Under the pieces are notes generated by a model. That model was not told the origin of the DNA. It did no database searches and saw only the letters and a program-made list of their open reading frames with translations. Both the position numbers and the translations under genes were made by a program. This document shows positions 35,467-49,324 of a stretch of DNA of 64,000 bases, in pieces (position 1 is the first letter of the stretch; every line of letters begins with the position of its first letter). This DNA is from Gimesia sp. (lineage in GTDB: Bacteria > Planctomycetota > Planctomycetia > Planctomycetales > Planctomycetaceae): positions 145,935 through 209,934 of the forward strand of contig NZ_JAVJSQ010000044.1 of NCBI RefSeq assembly GCF_040219335.1, given 5' to 3'.

Positions 35467-35786
35467 CTGAGAGTCTCCGAACTGGAAATTAGAAATGTTA
35501 AGTTGATTCTATCAAAAAGGTTACAGAAAGGGCTGTCGAAAGGGGGCGGACGAATCTCTGCCCCATCTTGCCAGTCTTAACGTAACTGCTGGAACTCAAG
35601 CTACAAAGATCAAACACGGAAGATGAGAAAATGTTTCGAAAAACTCGCCATTCACCAGAATTTCATTGAGTTCGAAAGAGGACTCGAAAGTCAGCTGATT
35701 GAAACAAAAAACGCCCGCAGTCGGCCTGCGGGCGTTGGTCTCTGAGATTCGTGCTGAAGTGAGTAGTGGTTTTCAGCTGAATCGGA
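35467..35786. other. Intergenic region with terminator
   Basis: A 320-nt gap holding the promoter region of the EF-hand gene and, at its right end, the terminator of the Gfo/Idh gene (35703-35735). Nothing else is recognised. Confidence 0.5.
35703..35735 (-). terminator. Rho-independent terminator after the Gfo/Idh gene
   Basis: A 10-bp perfect stem ACGCCCGCAG (35711-35720) / CTGCGGGCGT (35726-35735) with a 5-nt loop, followed on the minus strand by UUUUUGUUUC. It lies about 50 nt after the stop of the Gfo/Idh gene. Confidence 0.9.
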
Positions 35787-37115
35787 TTATTTGAAAGCGG
35801 TGATTCCCGGCATGGCGACGGGCGGTACCGGCATCGGTCCCCACTCGTAACTTGCGGGAGTCAGGTCTTCCTGCGAATTCATAGCTTCGTCCCAGGTAAT
35901 GCTCTTTCCGGTGTAGGCGGCCATACGACCCATGATCGCCAGCATGGAGCTCTTGGTCATGTAGTCACCATTGTTGATCGGATTGCCGGAGCGGATGCTT
36001 TCGAAGAATTCATCGTGCTCGACCTGGTACATGTTCTTGCTTTTGTCGCGGAACTGCCAGGTCTTTTCCCCTTTGGGATCGTAGATACGATGCTTGAAGA
36101 CATCGACGCGTCCCTTGGTGCCGAATACATGATCCGAAACATCGACAGCACAACCATCCTGCTGACGGCAGCGGCTGAAGCCTTTGACACCATTGGGGTA
36201 TTCGTAGACGATCGCGAAGTGGTCGTAAATGTGACCATACTCTTTACCGATACGTGTCTGGCGGCCTCCAGTACCACTGCAGGAGATCGGCGTCTGGTCG
36301 TTCATTGTCCAGGCCATTTTATCCAGGCTGTGGACATGCTGCTCGGTGTTGAAGTCACCAGACAACCAGGTGAAATAGAGCCAGTTGCGCATCTGCCATT
36401 CCATGTCGCTCCATTCCGGCTCCCGCTTGAACATCCACAGACCGCGGGTGTTGTAGCTGCACTGGATTGCCATCACATCGCCCACGGCACCTTCATGAAT
36501 CTGGTTGAAGGTTTCCCGCATACCCTGGTGATAGCGCCAGCAGAGACCCGATACGATCGACAGGTTTTTCTCTTTGGCCAGCTTACAGGTTTCCATGACG
36601 GAACGAACGCCCGGTGCGTCAACGGCGACCGGCTTTTCAGCGAAGACGTGTTTTCCGGCTTCAATCGCGGCCCGCAACTGCATGGGGCGGAAGTGAGGCG
36701 GCGTGGTCAGCAGAACCACGTCCACACAGTCGATGACTTTCTGATAGGAATCAAAGCCAACGAATTTATGATCTGCGTCGACCTGCACCTGCTCGCCAAC
36801 CGGGTTCTTTTTCAGGTTCTTGTAACTCTTATCCAGATGATCGTAGAACGTGTCACCCATCGCGACCAGTCTGGCGTTTTTATCAGCGGCGAGTGCCTGG
36901 GCGGCCGCCCCGGTTCCACGTCCACCACAGCCCACCAGACCAACGCGAATTTCATCACTGCCGGCGGCAAACACACTGGATTGCAGTGCGGCTGAGGGAG
37001 ATGTTCCAGCGAAGACACTGCCTGTCAGAGTCGATGCAGCGACGGCTGCAGAACTGGATTTGATGAAATCACGACGCGTCGTCGGCGCGGAAGTTGAAGT
37101 CTTTTCAGTATTCAT
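35787..37115 (-). CDS. Gfo/Idh/MocA oxidoreductase with twin-arginine signal
   Basis: A 442-residue exported oxidoreductase. TTRRDFIKSSSAAVAAS is a twin-arginine signal. The Rossmann start is VGLVGCGGRGTGAAAQAL, and HVFAEKPVAVDAPG contains the EKP motif that contacts the cofactor and substrate. The C-terminal half is the family's alpha/beta sheet domain with a YTGKSITWDEAM end segment. Periplasmic Gfo/Idh proteins with bound NAD(P) are numerous in planctomycetes and often act on sugars or inositols. AGGAT precedes the ATG. It is a single-gene unit with its own terminator. Confidence 0.93.
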   Translation of the reverse strand: MNTEKTSTSAPTTRRDFIKSSSAAVAASTLTGSVFAGTSPSAALQSSVFAAGSDEIRVGLVGCGGRGTGAAAQALAADKNARLVAMGDTFYDHLDKSYKNLKKNPVGEQVQVDADHKFVGFDSYQKVIDCVDVVLLTTPPHFRPMQLRAAIEAGKHVFAEKPVAVDAPGVRSVMETCKLAKEKNLSIVSGLCWRYHQGMRETFNQIHEGAVGDVMAIQCSYNTRGLWMFKREPEWSDMEWQMRNWLYFTWLSGDFNTEQHVHSLDKMAWTMNDQTPISCSGTGGRQTRIGKEYGHIYDHFAIVYEYPNGVKGFSRCRQQDGCAVDVSDHVFGTKGRVDVFKHRIYDPKGEKTWQFRDKSKNMYQVEHDEFFESIRSGNPINNGDYMTKSSMLAIMGRMAAYTGKSITWDEAMNSQEDLTPASYEWGPMPVPPVAMPGITAFK

Positions 37116-37256
37116 AAGAGGATCCTGAGTTAATTAGTTTCATTACAAAATTGATGCTTTAGGATACCATAGCGGCTACTCTGTTTACGAGGCAAAAATG
37201 CGATCTGCTGGTAGTTTTTTGCAGAGCCTTGAACTCGTGAACAGATTACGCGTTGT

Positions 37257-37883
37257 TTACTGAGTGAGCCGGTCAATATGCTCGCGACCGAACCGCTCCA
37301 GGCTGGCCGCACCAAGATTCACATAATGCTGCCAGGTGGCCTGCAGGCGTTCCTGTTGTTGCGGCGTGAGAACTTTGATCTGGCGGGCAGGACAGCCGGC
37401 CCAGAGTGTCCCGGGGGGGACATGGATGCCTTCCCTTACCAGTGCTCCTGCAGCGATCAATGCGCCTTTGCCAATGACACAGCGACTGAGGACCGTGGCG
37501 CCAATCGCGATCATGGCATCGTCTTCCACCACAGAGCCATGCACGATGGCCGCGTGTCCGAGCGTCACCCGATCTCCCAGGATACAGGGATGTCCATAAT
37601 CGGTGTGCAGCACTGAGCCGTCCTGCACGTTCGTCTCTGCTCCGACTTCGATATATTCCAGGTCGCCTCGTAAGACGCACTGATGCCAGACTGTGCTGCG
37701 GGCTTTGAGCCGCACGCGTCCCGTGACGATGGCATCCGGAGTCACCCAGGCGGTTGGATCAATGACCGGATAGGAGTGCAGCGCTTCCCAGTCACAGTCG
37801 ACATCCGGATAAGGCAGTTCCGGAGGCGTCGGGATGGTATCTGCTTTGAGAGGCCATTCTGGTGATGATTCATGGTTGTTCAT
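37257..37883 (-). CDS. Gamma-carbonic anhydrase-like hexapeptide protein
   Basis: A 208-residue left-handed beta-helix protein. AGGAGG lies 9 nt before ATG 37883, which decides the start; the open frame extends 30 nt further. The three zinc-binding histidines of gamma-carbonic anhydrases are present in GSVLHTDYG and LGHAAIVHGSVVED, followed by GATVLSRCVIGKGALIAAG and the usual PPGTLWAGCPARQIK. It probably hydrates CO2 or binds metal without strong activity. Its start overlaps the EamA gene end by 14 nt, so it is the last gene of the dnaJ-grpE run. Confidence 0.9.
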   Translation of the reverse strand: MNNHESSPEWPLKADTIPTPPELPYPDVDCDWEALHSYPVIDPTAWVTPDAIVTGRVRLKARSTVWHQCVLRGDLEYIEVGAETNVQDGSVLHTDYGHPCILGDRVTLGHAAIVHGSVVEDDAMIAIGATVLSRCVIGKGALIAAGALVREGIHVPPGTLWAGCPARQIKVLTPQQQERLQATWQHYVNLGAASLERFGREHIDRLTQ

Positions 37884-38970
37884 GCGAGCTGACCTCCTGT
37901 TGCGTCGAGTCATCTGGTGACGTCTTGGAAAGTGAACTGTTGGGGATCGCGGGGCGTTTCTTTTCCATCAGGAACAGACCGCCGATTGTCAGCGCTGTTC
38001 CGCTCAAGAGCCAGACCGTCAGTTTTTCATCAAAGAAGAAGACGCCGGCAAACGCAGCCATCGCGGTCTGCGAGGCATTGAGCAGGTTGACCCGGGTGAC
38101 CGTGAGGTGCTTCATGGACGCACCAATGGCAAAGAAGGCGATGGCATTCATGATGCCGCCCACCAGCATCACCAGGTATTGCCAGGGAGTCGTGATCCAC
38201 AGGATCTCGATGCCGAGCCGATAGAAGGCCACGCCACTCAGGCAGACCATGCCGGTCGTGCTGATCAGTACCAGTGATGCGGAGATCGACATCTCTCCGC
38301 GCACGGTTCCACGAATCATGACCCCACCGGCTCCATAAGCGCAGCCGGCGACACAGGCAACAAAAATGGTCAGAGCAACCGTCACAATTGACCGGGTATG
38401 GTGCTCCATGTGTTCTAACACAGATTCTTCAGCCTGGTGCGCACCCAGACTGAGCACAACAATGGCAGCCGTCAGGATGACCATGGAAGCAAACATGCGG
38501 GGGGTAATCGCCTCTTCCAGGAACAGGCGTCCCAGGATGGCCCCGGTGGCGAGCAGGGTCGCAAAACAGAGCGGAACCGTGAAGGCAAGTCCGCCGAGGC
38601 TCAGCGACCATTGGAACATGACGTTTCCGCCGAACTGCATGAGCAGCCCGGTCAGAATCAGGGGAATGACCAGTCGGCGGGGAGGCAGTGCCGGTAATCC
38701 TTTGGAACCACGATAGGCAACCAGTGTCCAGCCTACAATGGTTGCGGGAACTGATTTCAAAGCAGAGATCCAGATGGCCCAGTCGGCGTTATTGTCGACC
38801 GCAGCTTCTCGTAGTGAGATGTTGGCAGCGGTGTAGGCCAGCGCAGAAATCAACCCGAACAGTGTGCCTTTGACTACGGGAGACAAGCCTTCGCTCGCCT
38901 GATTCTCTCTCTGATCTGTCGCGGCGGATTCAGAAGGGTTCGCTGAGGACGCGTTAGAAATCTTGTTCAC
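37870..38970 (-). CDS. EamA/DMT-family transporter
   Basis: A 366-residue membrane protein with about ten helices in two EamA repeats, each ending in a segment like VPLCFATLLATGAILGRLFL and NASQTAMAAFAGVFFFDEKL. Members export metabolites or amino acids; the substrate is unknown. Start is GTG 38970, overlapping the 3' end of yacG by 17 nt. A charged, Ser-rich N-terminal tail and C-terminal tail flank the membrane part. Confidence 0.9.
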   Translation of the reverse strand: MNKISNASSANPSESAATDQRENQASEGLSPVVKGTLFGLISALAYTAANISLREAAVDNNADWAIWISALKSVPATIVGWTLVAYRGSKGLPALPPRRLVIPLILTGLLMQFGGNVMFQWSLSLGGLAFTVPLCFATLLATGAILGRLFLEEAITPRMFASMVILTAAIVVLSLGAHQAEESVLEHMEHHTRSIVTVALTIFVACVAGCAYGAGGVMIRGTVRGEMSISASLVLISTTGMVCLSGVAFYRLGIEILWITTPWQYLVMLVGGIMNAIAFFAIGASMKHLTVTRVNLLNASQTAMAAFAGVFFFDEKLTVWLLSGTALTIGGLFLMEKKRPAIPNSSLSKTSPDDSTQQEVSSHEQP

Positions 38971-39163
38971 CCTCTTGCTCCAGGCGCTGCAATTCGATCA
39001 GCCGCGGATCCAGGTCTTCTACGATGGCATAGCGACCATCAGACCAGCGGAAGAAATCGACATCCCGGCACTTCTTGCTGCAGAATGGAAAAGCAGACTG
39101 GTCGTCACCAGCTTTTGTAGTGACGACCTTGCGGCAAATGGGGCAGGTTTGAGGTTGGATCAT
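38954..39163 (-). CDS. yacG: DNA gyrase inhibitor YacG-like zinc protein
   Basis: A 69-residue zinc-finger protein with CPICRKVV and FPFCSKKCRDVDFFRW, the four YacG cysteines in CxxC-x(n)-CxxxC order. E. coli YacG binds GyrB and inhibits gyrase; other homologues are uncharacterised. It lies after fmdB and overlaps the EamA gene. Confidence 0.92.
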   Translation of the reverse strand: MIQPQTCPICRKVVTTKAGDDQSAFPFCSKKCRDVDFFRWSDGRYAIVEDLDPRLIELQRLEQEGEQDF

Positions 39164-39242
39164 GGGAGCCTCAGACGAATAGAGTAGCTGAATCGGCGTC
39201 TGATTCTCTTATAGATCATTCCCGGTCAAATTTCAAAGGTAA

Positions 39243-39542
39243 TCAGGATTCCTTGGAACTGCTCTTGGAAGAGGATCCGGAGTCACTGCTGGAACTTTTG
39301 GATTCGGAACTGGCGGACTGTGCTTTTGAGTCAGCTGCAGCAGCCTTTTTGTAAGAACTGCTGCGGTAATCCGTTTCGTAAAAACCGCTTCCCTTGAAAA
39401 TGATACCGCCGCCGGCACCGATGATGCGTTTGGCTTTCAGCTTGCCACACTCCGGGCATTTACGGAGTGGTTTGGCAGTGATGGACTGAAAAACTTCCCA
39501 CTGATGATGACACTGGGAGCATTCGTAATCGTACGTTGGCAT
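39243..39542 (-). CDS. FmdB-type zinc ribbon protein
   Basis: A 99-residue protein. It begins MPTYDYECSQCHHQWEVFQ and continues RKCPECGK, the two CxxC pairs of the FmdB zinc ribbon. GGGIIFKGSGFYETDYR follows as in the family. The C-terminal third is an Ala/Ser/Lys-rich tail (SSSSDSGSSSKSSS). Regulatory roles have been suggested for FmdB, but the general function is unknown. It starts 40 nt after grpE. Confidence 0.93.
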   Translation of the reverse strand: MPTYDYECSQCHHQWEVFQSITAKPLRKCPECGKLKAKRIIGAGGGIIFKGSGFYETDYRSSSYKKAAAADSKAQSASSESKSSSSDSGSSSKSSSKES

Positions 39543-39582
39543 CTTTCGATTCTCTCAAAAAACAGTGAATGTAGAATACTGA

Positions 39583-40140
39583 TCAGTTTTCAGCAGGTCC
39601 CGAGGAGACAATCACTTTACTCGGACGCACCACCCGGTCGTTCAGGATAAAGCCCTGCTCCAGTTCCTGGATGACAGTCATTGATGGATATTCGTCAGAA
39701 GGCATTTGCTGCAGCGCTTCGTGCAGGTTCGGATCAAAGGGCTGTCCGACCGCTTCAATGGCTTTGACATTATTCTTCGCGAAGACATCCAGGATCTGCT
39801 TGGCTACCATTTCGACACCGAGCTTCAGGTCGTTGACGTTGTCTGCGTTTTCAGCAGCTTCCACGGCCCGTTTCAGGTTATCCAGTGCGGGGAGCATGTC
39901 CTGCACAAAAGGAGCTGCCGCGTACTGACGCAGTTCAGCCAGTTCCCGCTGATGACGTTTGCGTGTGTTATCCAGCTCAGCCTGGGAACGCAGAAAACGG
40001 TTCTGGTTTTCATCGCGTTCAGCCAGAGCGGTTTCGAGCTGTGCTTCGACTGAGGCTGAGTTCTCTACTGCTTCCGTTTCGGCAGCAGCGGATTCCTGTG
40101 CCTGATTCTGAATATCTTCTGGTTGTTCCTGATCTGTCAT
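39583..40140 (-). CDS. grpE: Nucleotide exchange factor GrpE
   Basis: A 185-residue GrpE. An acidic N-terminal tail (MTDQEQPEDIQNQAQES) leads into the long helix (FLRSQAELDNTRKRHQRELA) and the C-terminal beta-wing with HEALQQMPSDEYPSMTVIQELEQGFILNDRVVRPSKVIV-type sequence in family order. It releases ADP from DnaK; dnaK itself is not in the window. It lies downstream of dnaJ with an 86-nt gap. Confidence 0.95.
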   Translation of the reverse strand: MTDQEQPEDIQNQAQESAAAETEAVENSASVEAQLETALAERDENQNRFLRSQAELDNTRKRHQRELAELRQYAAAPFVQDMLPALDNLKRAVEAAENADNVNDLKLGVEMVAKQILDVFAKNNVKAIEAVGQPFDPNLHEALQQMPSDEYPSMTVIQELEQGFILNDRVVRPSKVIVSSGPAEN

Positions 40141-40226
40141 GCTTCTGACCTGTAACTTACTCTATCTATTAAAATTAAGAAGATGAATCGTTGAAAACGA
40201 TCTCGACTGTGATTGACCAACTTTGA

Positions 40227-41363
40227 TCATTCAGCGTGCGTGAAATATTCCTTGAGTTTATCGAAAAACGAAACCCGACTGGGGCTGCGATGCCTGGAAA
40301 CTTCCGTGTGTTCGATTTCAGCCAGTTCCCGGAGCAGTTCTTCTTCCCGCTCTGAAATTTTACGAGGCACATCAATCTGCACGATCACATGCAGATCTCC
40401 GCGTCGTCCGCCATGCGGATTTGGCATGCCCAGCCCTTTCAGGCGGTAGACTTCACCCGGCTGTGTTCCGGCTTTGATCTTCAGTTCGTGCCGTCCTTCC
40501 AGGGTCGGAATTTCAATCTCTGCCCCCAGAACCGCCTGGGTATAGGTAATCGGGACATGACAACTCAGTTCCTGTTCCTGGCGACGGAACAAGGGGTGTT
40601 CATCGACGCTGACGACGACATACAGATCACCGCGCGGGCCACCATTCTGGCCCGGGTTGCCCTCGCCTCTCAGGCAGAGTTGCATACCGTTATCAATCCC
40701 GGGAGGGACTTTGATATCCAGCGTGATTTCCCGGGCGATGCGTCCATCACCGCGACAGTCCGAACATTTTTCGACAATCACCTGTCCGGCGCCGCGACAG
40801 CGTGGACAAGTTGTCTGAACGCGGAAAAAGCCCTGAGACTGCACAACCTGGCCGGCTCCGCCACAGTAATCGCATTCCTGAGGATCAGTTCCCGGTTTGG
40901 CTCCTGAGCCGTGGCAGGTTTCGCAGGGCTCCTGACGCATGATCTGGATTTCGCGTTCACATCCTGAAGCTGCTTCCAGCAGATCAATCTCGATTTTGGT
41001 TCGCAGGCTCTCACCCTGACGCGGACGATTTCCCCCACGCGTGGAACCACCGCGGAAGCCGAACCCTTCAAACAGGTCTCCGAATGCGCTGAAGATATCA
41101 GACACATCATGGAACTGATGTCCGCCCCCCGCGCCGAAATCGGCGGCATGTCCGTAGCGGTCGTAGTGGGTCCGTTTTTGATCGTCCCCCAGAACTTCGA
41201 AGGCTTCGGCCGCTTCCTTGAACCGTTTGATGGCTTCTTCGTCACCCGGGTTACGGTCCGGGTGATTGGCGAGCGCCATCTTCTTGTAGGCTTTTTTAAT
41301 CTCTACAGTGGTCACGTCGCGCGATACGCCGAGAACTTCATAATAATCGCGTTTCGTTGCCAT
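40227..41363 (-). CDS. dnaJ: Chaperone DnaJ
   Basis: A 378-residue type I Hsp40. The J domain carries HPD at residues 34-36, followed by a Gly/Phe-rich region ([17 protein letters not shown]). The zinc domain has four CxxCxGxG motifs: [24 protein letters not shown] and CSDCRGDG. The two C-terminal substrate-binding domains follow ([17 protein letters not shown] segment, then [16 protein letters not shown]). It stimulates DnaK's ATPase. It lies after groEL1 but a terminator stands between them. Confidence 0.97.
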   Translation of the reverse strand: MATKRDYYEVLGVSRDVTTVEIKKAYKKMALANHPDRNPGDEEAIKRFKEAAEAFEVLGDDQKRTHYDRYGHAADFGAGGGHQFHDVSDIFSAFGDLFEGFGFRGGSTRGGNRPRQGESLRTKIEIDLLEAASGCEREIQIMRQEPCETCHGSGAKPGTDPQECDYCGGAGQVVQSQGFFRVQTTCPRCRGAGQVIVEKCSDCRGDGRIAREITLDIKVPPGIDNGMQLCLRGEGNPGQNGGPRGDLYVVVSVDEHPLFRRQEQELSCHVPITYTQAVLGAEIEIPTLEGRHELKIKAGTQPGEVYRLKGLGMPNPHGGRRGDLHVIVQIDVPRKISEREEELLRELAEIEHTEVSRHRSPSRVSFFDKLKEYFTHAE

Positions 41364-41449
41364 AAATACAAACTCATCATTTTAAAGTAGCGAAATATCT
41401 CCGGTCCGCTGCGGAGGTATTTCGGGTTCAAACAGCTCAATCAGAACTG

Positions 41450-41482
41450 AAAAAAACGGGCCACCTTATTTCGGCGGCCCGT
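41450..41482 (-). terminator. Rho-independent terminator after groEL1
   Basis: The stem ACGGGCC (41456-41462) / GGCCCGT (41476-41482), extended by CC/GG past one mismatch, is followed on the minus strand by UUUUUU. It separates groEL1 from dnaJ. Confidence 0.85.
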
Positions 41483-41538
41483 CTGAGATCACATCGTTTC
41501 GCCTGAGTTCGAAATTCGATTTCAGACTGCAGCCGAAA

Positions 41539-43158
<1,620 letters not shown>

Positions 43159-43256
43159 GCTTATTGACTCCTCTGTTTAACAGGAACGAACATTTGATCG
43201 GATTGCTCCGTTCTCCCCTGCGTGATTTTGGTTTGAATTAGATTCTCAACTCAGAG

Positions 43257-43292
43257 CAGAGACTGAAGTGTGTCAGACACATTCAGTCTCTG
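43257..43292 (-). promoter_or_regulatory. 11-bp hairpin between groES and groEL1
   Basis: CAGAGACTGAA (43257-43267) and TTCAGTCTCTG (43282-43292) form a perfect 11-bp stem with an inner loop that can pair further (GTG/CAC). No U run follows on the minus strand, so it is more likely an mRNA processing or stability element, or a weak attenuator between groES and groEL1, than a terminator. Confidence 0.5.
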
Positions 43293-43319
43293 TCCGGTAT
43301 TCCGATAAAAGTACGTTCT

Positions 43320-43610
43320 TTATTTCATGATTTTGGCGAGAATGTCGCTCTCGCGCAGAATCTTGACTTCCTTGCCGGAAACTTCGATGTCAGTTCCGCC
43401 GTATTTGCCGTACAGAACTTCGTCGCCGACTTCAACGGCAACCGGGCAGCGTTCGCCACTTTCCAGCAGACGTCCGGGACCAACGGCGATCACGGTGCCA
43501 CTCTGAGGCTTTTCCTGTGCCGTGTCAGGCAGGACGATACCACCGGCAGTGGTTTCTTCAGCAACATTGGGTTCAATAACAATGCGGTCATCAAGGGGAT
43601 TCAGTTCCAT
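43320..43610 (-). CDS. groES: Co-chaperonin GroES
   Basis: A 96-residue Gro[33 protein letters not shown] shows the mobile loop ([12 protein letters not shown]), and [21 protein letters not shown] matches the barrel. It caps GroEL. GGGAG precedes the ATG. The gene lies between the two groEL genes, so which GroEL it partners is open. Confidence 0.97.
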   Translation of the reverse strand: MELNPLDDRIVIEPNVAEETTAGGIVLPDTAQEKPQSGTVIAVGPGRLLESGERCPVAVEVGDEVLYGKYGGTDIEVSGKEVKILRESDILAKIMK

Positions 43611-43750
43611 TAAGTTAACTCCCGATTATTCCAGTAAGTCTGGTTGTATTTGTGAAGCCGGGATTCAGACCCGGGATAAATTGTTACAAACAACAGGCGG
43701 GGCCTGATAAAGACCCCCGATCAATCTGCGGAGAGATCGATGATACGAGG

Positions 43751-46179
<2,429 letters not shown>

Positions 46180-47559
46180 ATGAATTGGAAACATGCGCTC
46201 ATGGGCTTGACGGCAAGCCTTGTCGTTGTATTGGCAGTATCACAGCCAGCTTGGGCTTATCAGGACGAAGCAGCTCCTGAAGAGAAACCAGCCGCAGCAG
46301 AAACTGCAGCCCCTGCTGAGACAACAGAAGAAGCACCCGCAGAAGAGGAAGCTCCTCAGCTTTCATTATCAGAGCTTTACTACGCACTTGATAACAGTAT
46401 GTTATTCCTCTGTGCTGTTCTGGTGCTGTTCATGCAGTCTGGCTTCGCTATGGTCGAGTCCGGATTCAACTCTTCCAAAAATACCATCAACATTCTCTTT
46501 AAGAACTTAATGGATGTCTGTGCCGGCGTGCTGGTTTACTACGCTGTCGGTTACGGTCTGATGTATCCAGGGGATGCCGGTAACGGTTACTTTGGTTTCG
46601 CACAGTTCGGAATCGGCGAAGCCGGAGACCCAGGCCCAGGAGTTCTGCATCCACAGGTTGACTTCCTGTTCCAGGTTGCCTTCGCAGCGACTGCTGCCAC
46701 CATCGTCTCTGGTGCAGTTGCCGGTCGTCTGAAATTCAGCTCTTACCTGATCTACAGTATCATCCTGACCGGTATCATCTACCCAATCAGTGGTTACTGG
46801 AAATGGGGTGGTGGCTGGTTGGATGCCATGGGCTTCTACGACTTTGCTGGTTCAATTGTTGTGCATGCTGTCGGTGGTTTCGCCGGTCTGGCTGGAGCAA
46901 TTGTCCTCGGGCCTCGGATTGGTCGCTTCAAAGACGGCAAATCGGTTCCGATTCCTGGACACAATATTGCTCAGGCAACACTGGGTGTCTTCATCCTGTG
47001 GGTAGGCTGGTACGGGTTTAACCCTGGTAGTCAGCTGGCCTTCGCTGGAACTGACAACACCAACGCTGTGATGCTGATTGCTACCAACACAACCCTCGCT
47101 GCAGCCGCCGGTGGTGTGGCCGCAATGATCCTGGGGTGGATCATGTACTCAAAACCTGATATCTCCATGGCCCTGAACGGTGTTCTGGCCGGTCTGGTAG
47201 GTATCACCGCTAACTGTGACAGTGTCTCTAACATCGAAGCAATTGTCATTGGTGTGGTTGCCGGTCTGCTGGTTGTCTTCGGTATCCTGGCACTGGAAAA
47301 ACTCAGAATCGACGATCCCGTCGGTGCCTTCCCTGTCCACGGTCTGTGTGGTATCTGGGGTGGTGTCGCCACCGGTATCTTCGGTGACTACAACATCGTA
47401 ACCCAGGTGATTGGATCTGTTGTGATCCCGGCTTACGCCTTCATCACCATGTTTATTCTCTTCATGTTCCTGAAAGTCATCGGACAGCTCCGAGTTTCTG
47501 AGGAAGATGAAATGAAAGGTCTGGACCTGTCTGAGCACGGAATGCAAGCTTACCACTAG
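46180..47559 (+). CDS. amt: Ammonium transporter (Amt family)
   Basis: A 459-residue Amt channel. It has a signal peptide (MNWKHALMGLTASLVVVLAV) and an acidic Ala/Glu/Pro-rich linker of about 35 residues before the first membrane helix (SMLFLCAVLVLFMQSGFAM). The twin pore histidines are in SIVVHAVGGFAGLAG and FPVHGLCGIWGG. About 11 helices carry ammonia across the inner membrane. No glnK/PII gene adjoins. It is preceded by the sigma-54 promoter and followed by a strong terminator, so it is a single-gene, probably nitrogen-regulated unit. Confidence 0.96.
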   Translation: MNWKHALMGLTASLVVVLAVSQPAWAYQDEAAPEEKPAAAETAAPAETTEEAPAEEEAPQLSLSELYYALDNSMLFLCAVLVLFMQSGFAMVESGFNSSKNTINILFKNLMDVCAGVLVYYAVGYGLMYPGDAGNGYFGFAQFGIGEAGDPGPGVLHPQVDFLFQVAFAATAATIVSGAVAGRLKFSSYLIYSIILTGIIYPISGYWKWGGGWLDAMGFYDFAGSIVVHAVGGFAGLAGAIVLGPRIGRFKDGKSVPIPGHNIAQATLGVFILWVGWYGFNPGSQLAFAGTDNTNAVMLIATNTTLAAAAGGVAAMILGWIMYSKPDISMALNGVLAGLVGITANCDSVSNIEAIVIGVVAGLLVVFGILALEKLRIDDPVGAFPVHGLCGIWGGVATGIFGDYNIVTQVIGSVVIPAYAFITMFILFMFLKVIGQLRVSEEDEMKGLDLSEHGMQAYH

Positions 47560-47614
47560 TCCAACCTGATGTGAACACTGGTACTTTGCAGGAGGTACCG
47601 TAAAGTGTGACTGA

Positions 47615-47656
47615 CTGATGGCTTGAGAAATGAGTTCTCTCGCCATCAGTTTTTTT
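47615..47656 (+). terminator. Rho-independent terminator after amt
   Basis: The stem CTGATGGC (47615-47622) / GCCATCAG (47642-47649), with an inner GAGAA/TTCTC pairing, is followed by TTTTTTT. It ends the amt transcript. Confidence 0.93.
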
Positions 47657-47803
47657 ATGCGCGGTCAGTAATACAGGAGTAATTGCTGGTGAAGAAATTT
47701 CCCTGAATCCTTGTGAACCGGCGATCGCTTGCTTAATGTAACTGAAAGGTATTCAGATGTGATTAATCCTTTCGAGCCTGTGTTCGCCTCAAGGAGTGTG
47801 GAA

Positions 47804-49291
47804 ATGGCAAAGTATGTACTGGCGTTAGATCAGGGTACGACATCCAGTCGATCAATTCTGTTTAATCATCAGGGGCAGATAGAGGCCACTTCCCAGGAAG
47901 AGTTCGAACAGATCTTTCCCTCTCCGGGGCTGGTGGAACACAATCCCGAGGCGATCTGGGAATCGCAGCTGGCAACCGCCCGCGAAGTGATCGATCAATC
48001 GGGGGCGGCGCTCTCCGAGATCGCAGCAATTGGCATCACTAATCAGCGGGAAACGATTGTCCTCTGGGATAAGGAGAGTGGCAAACCGGTTTCAAATGCG
48101 ATTGTCTGGCAGAGCCGGCTGACGGCCAGCCGCTGCGATCAGCTCAAGGCAGAAGGATATGAAGACCTGGTCCGCGAGAAGACCGGACTGTTACTGGATG
48201 CCTATTTCTCGGGAACCAAGATTGAATACCTGCTCAATACCGTAGAAGGCTTACGGGAGCAGGCCCAGGCGGGCAAAATTCTGTTTGGTACGATCGACTC
48301 TTTTCTGATCTGGCGGCTGACGGGGGGGAAGGTACATGTGACCGATCCTACCAATGCCTGTCGCACCCTGCTCTATAATATTCATACACACGAGTGGGAT
48401 GACGAACTGCTGCAGATCTTCGATATTCCCCGTTGCATGCTGCCCGAAGTTAAAAGTTCCAGCGAGGTCTATGGTGAGACCGATCCTGCGCTGTTCGGTG
48501 AGTCGATCAAGATTGCTGGTATTGCAGGCGACCAGCAGGCAGCGACCTTTGGTCAGGGCTGTTTTGAACCCGGGGCAGCGAAGAATACTTACGGAACCGG
48601 TTGCTTTATGCTGATGAATACCGGCGATAAACCGGTGCTTTCGCAGAATGGTCTGCTGACCACAATCGGCTGGAGCATCAATGGCAAAGTGACTTACTGT
48701 CTGGAAGGATCCATTTTCGTGGCCGGGGCAGCAATCCAGTGGCTCAGGGATGGACTGCAGATCATTGAGTCTGCTTCTGAAATTGAGGACCTGGCAGCCC
48801 AGGTGGAAGATACCGGCGATGTCTTCTTCGTCCCTGCCTTTGTGGGACTGGGGGCACCCTATTGGGATCAGGATGCCCGCGGAACTCTGATTGGTCTGAC
48901 GCGGGGCGCTACCAGAGCCCATGTTGCACGGGCGGTCCTGGAGTCGCTGGCATACCAGACCTGCGATGTGCTGCACGCCATGGAGCAGGATTCCCAGATC
49001 AAGTTGAAAACTCTCAAGGTGGACGGCGGTGCGGCTGCGAATGGTCTGTTGATGCAGTTTCAGGCGGATATGCTCGATGTTCCCGCGCAGCGACCGGTGG
49101 TCCATGAAACAACGGCTTTGGGGGCCGCCTATCTGGCAGGCCTGGCTGTTGGCTTCTGGCACGATCAGGCAGAGGTGACCCGCAACTGGGCTCTCGATGC
49201 AGAATACCAGCCGCAGATGGAGGCCTCGCGACGTGAGGAATTATATCAGCGCTGGAAGCAGGCGGTGGAACGTTCGCGAGACTGGGTCTAA
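47804..49291 (+). CDS. glpK: Glycerol kinase
   Basis: A 495-residue FGGY kinase. ATG 47804 is preferred: AAGGAG lies 8 nt upstream and the next residues [19 protein letters not shown] begin the family at its usual point; the frame stays open 75 nt further back. [26 protein letters not shown] and [14 protein letters not shown] match glycerol kinases. It phosphorylates glycerol to sn-glycerol 3-phosphate. No glpF or glpD is adjacent. Confidence 0.95.
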   Translation: MAKYVLALDQGTTSSRSILFNHQGQIEATSQEEFEQIFPSPGLVEHNPEAIWESQLATAREVIDQSGAALSEIAAIGITNQRETIVLWDKESGKPVSNAIVWQSRLTASRCDQLKAEGYEDLVREKTGLLLDAYFSGTKIEYLLNTVEGLREQAQAGKILFGTIDSFLIWRLTGGKVHVTDPTNACRTLLYNIHTHEWDDELLQIFDIPRCMLPEVKSSSEVYGETDPALFGESIKIAGIAGDQQAATFGQGCFEPGAAKNTYGTGCFMLMNTGDKPVLSQNGLLTTIGWSINGKVTYCLEGSIFVAGAAIQWLRDGLQIIESASEIEDLAAQVEDTGDVFFVPAFVGLGAPYWDQDARGTLIGLTRGATRAHVARAVLESLAYQTCDVLHAMEQDSQIKLKTLKVDGGAAANGLLMQFQADMLDVPAQRPVVHETTALGAAYLAGLAVGFWHDQAEVTRNWALDAEYQPQMEASRREELYQRWKQAVERSRDWV

Positions 49292-49324
49292 TCTGATTGA
49301 TTCATGCGGAAGTCAGCCGGGCTT

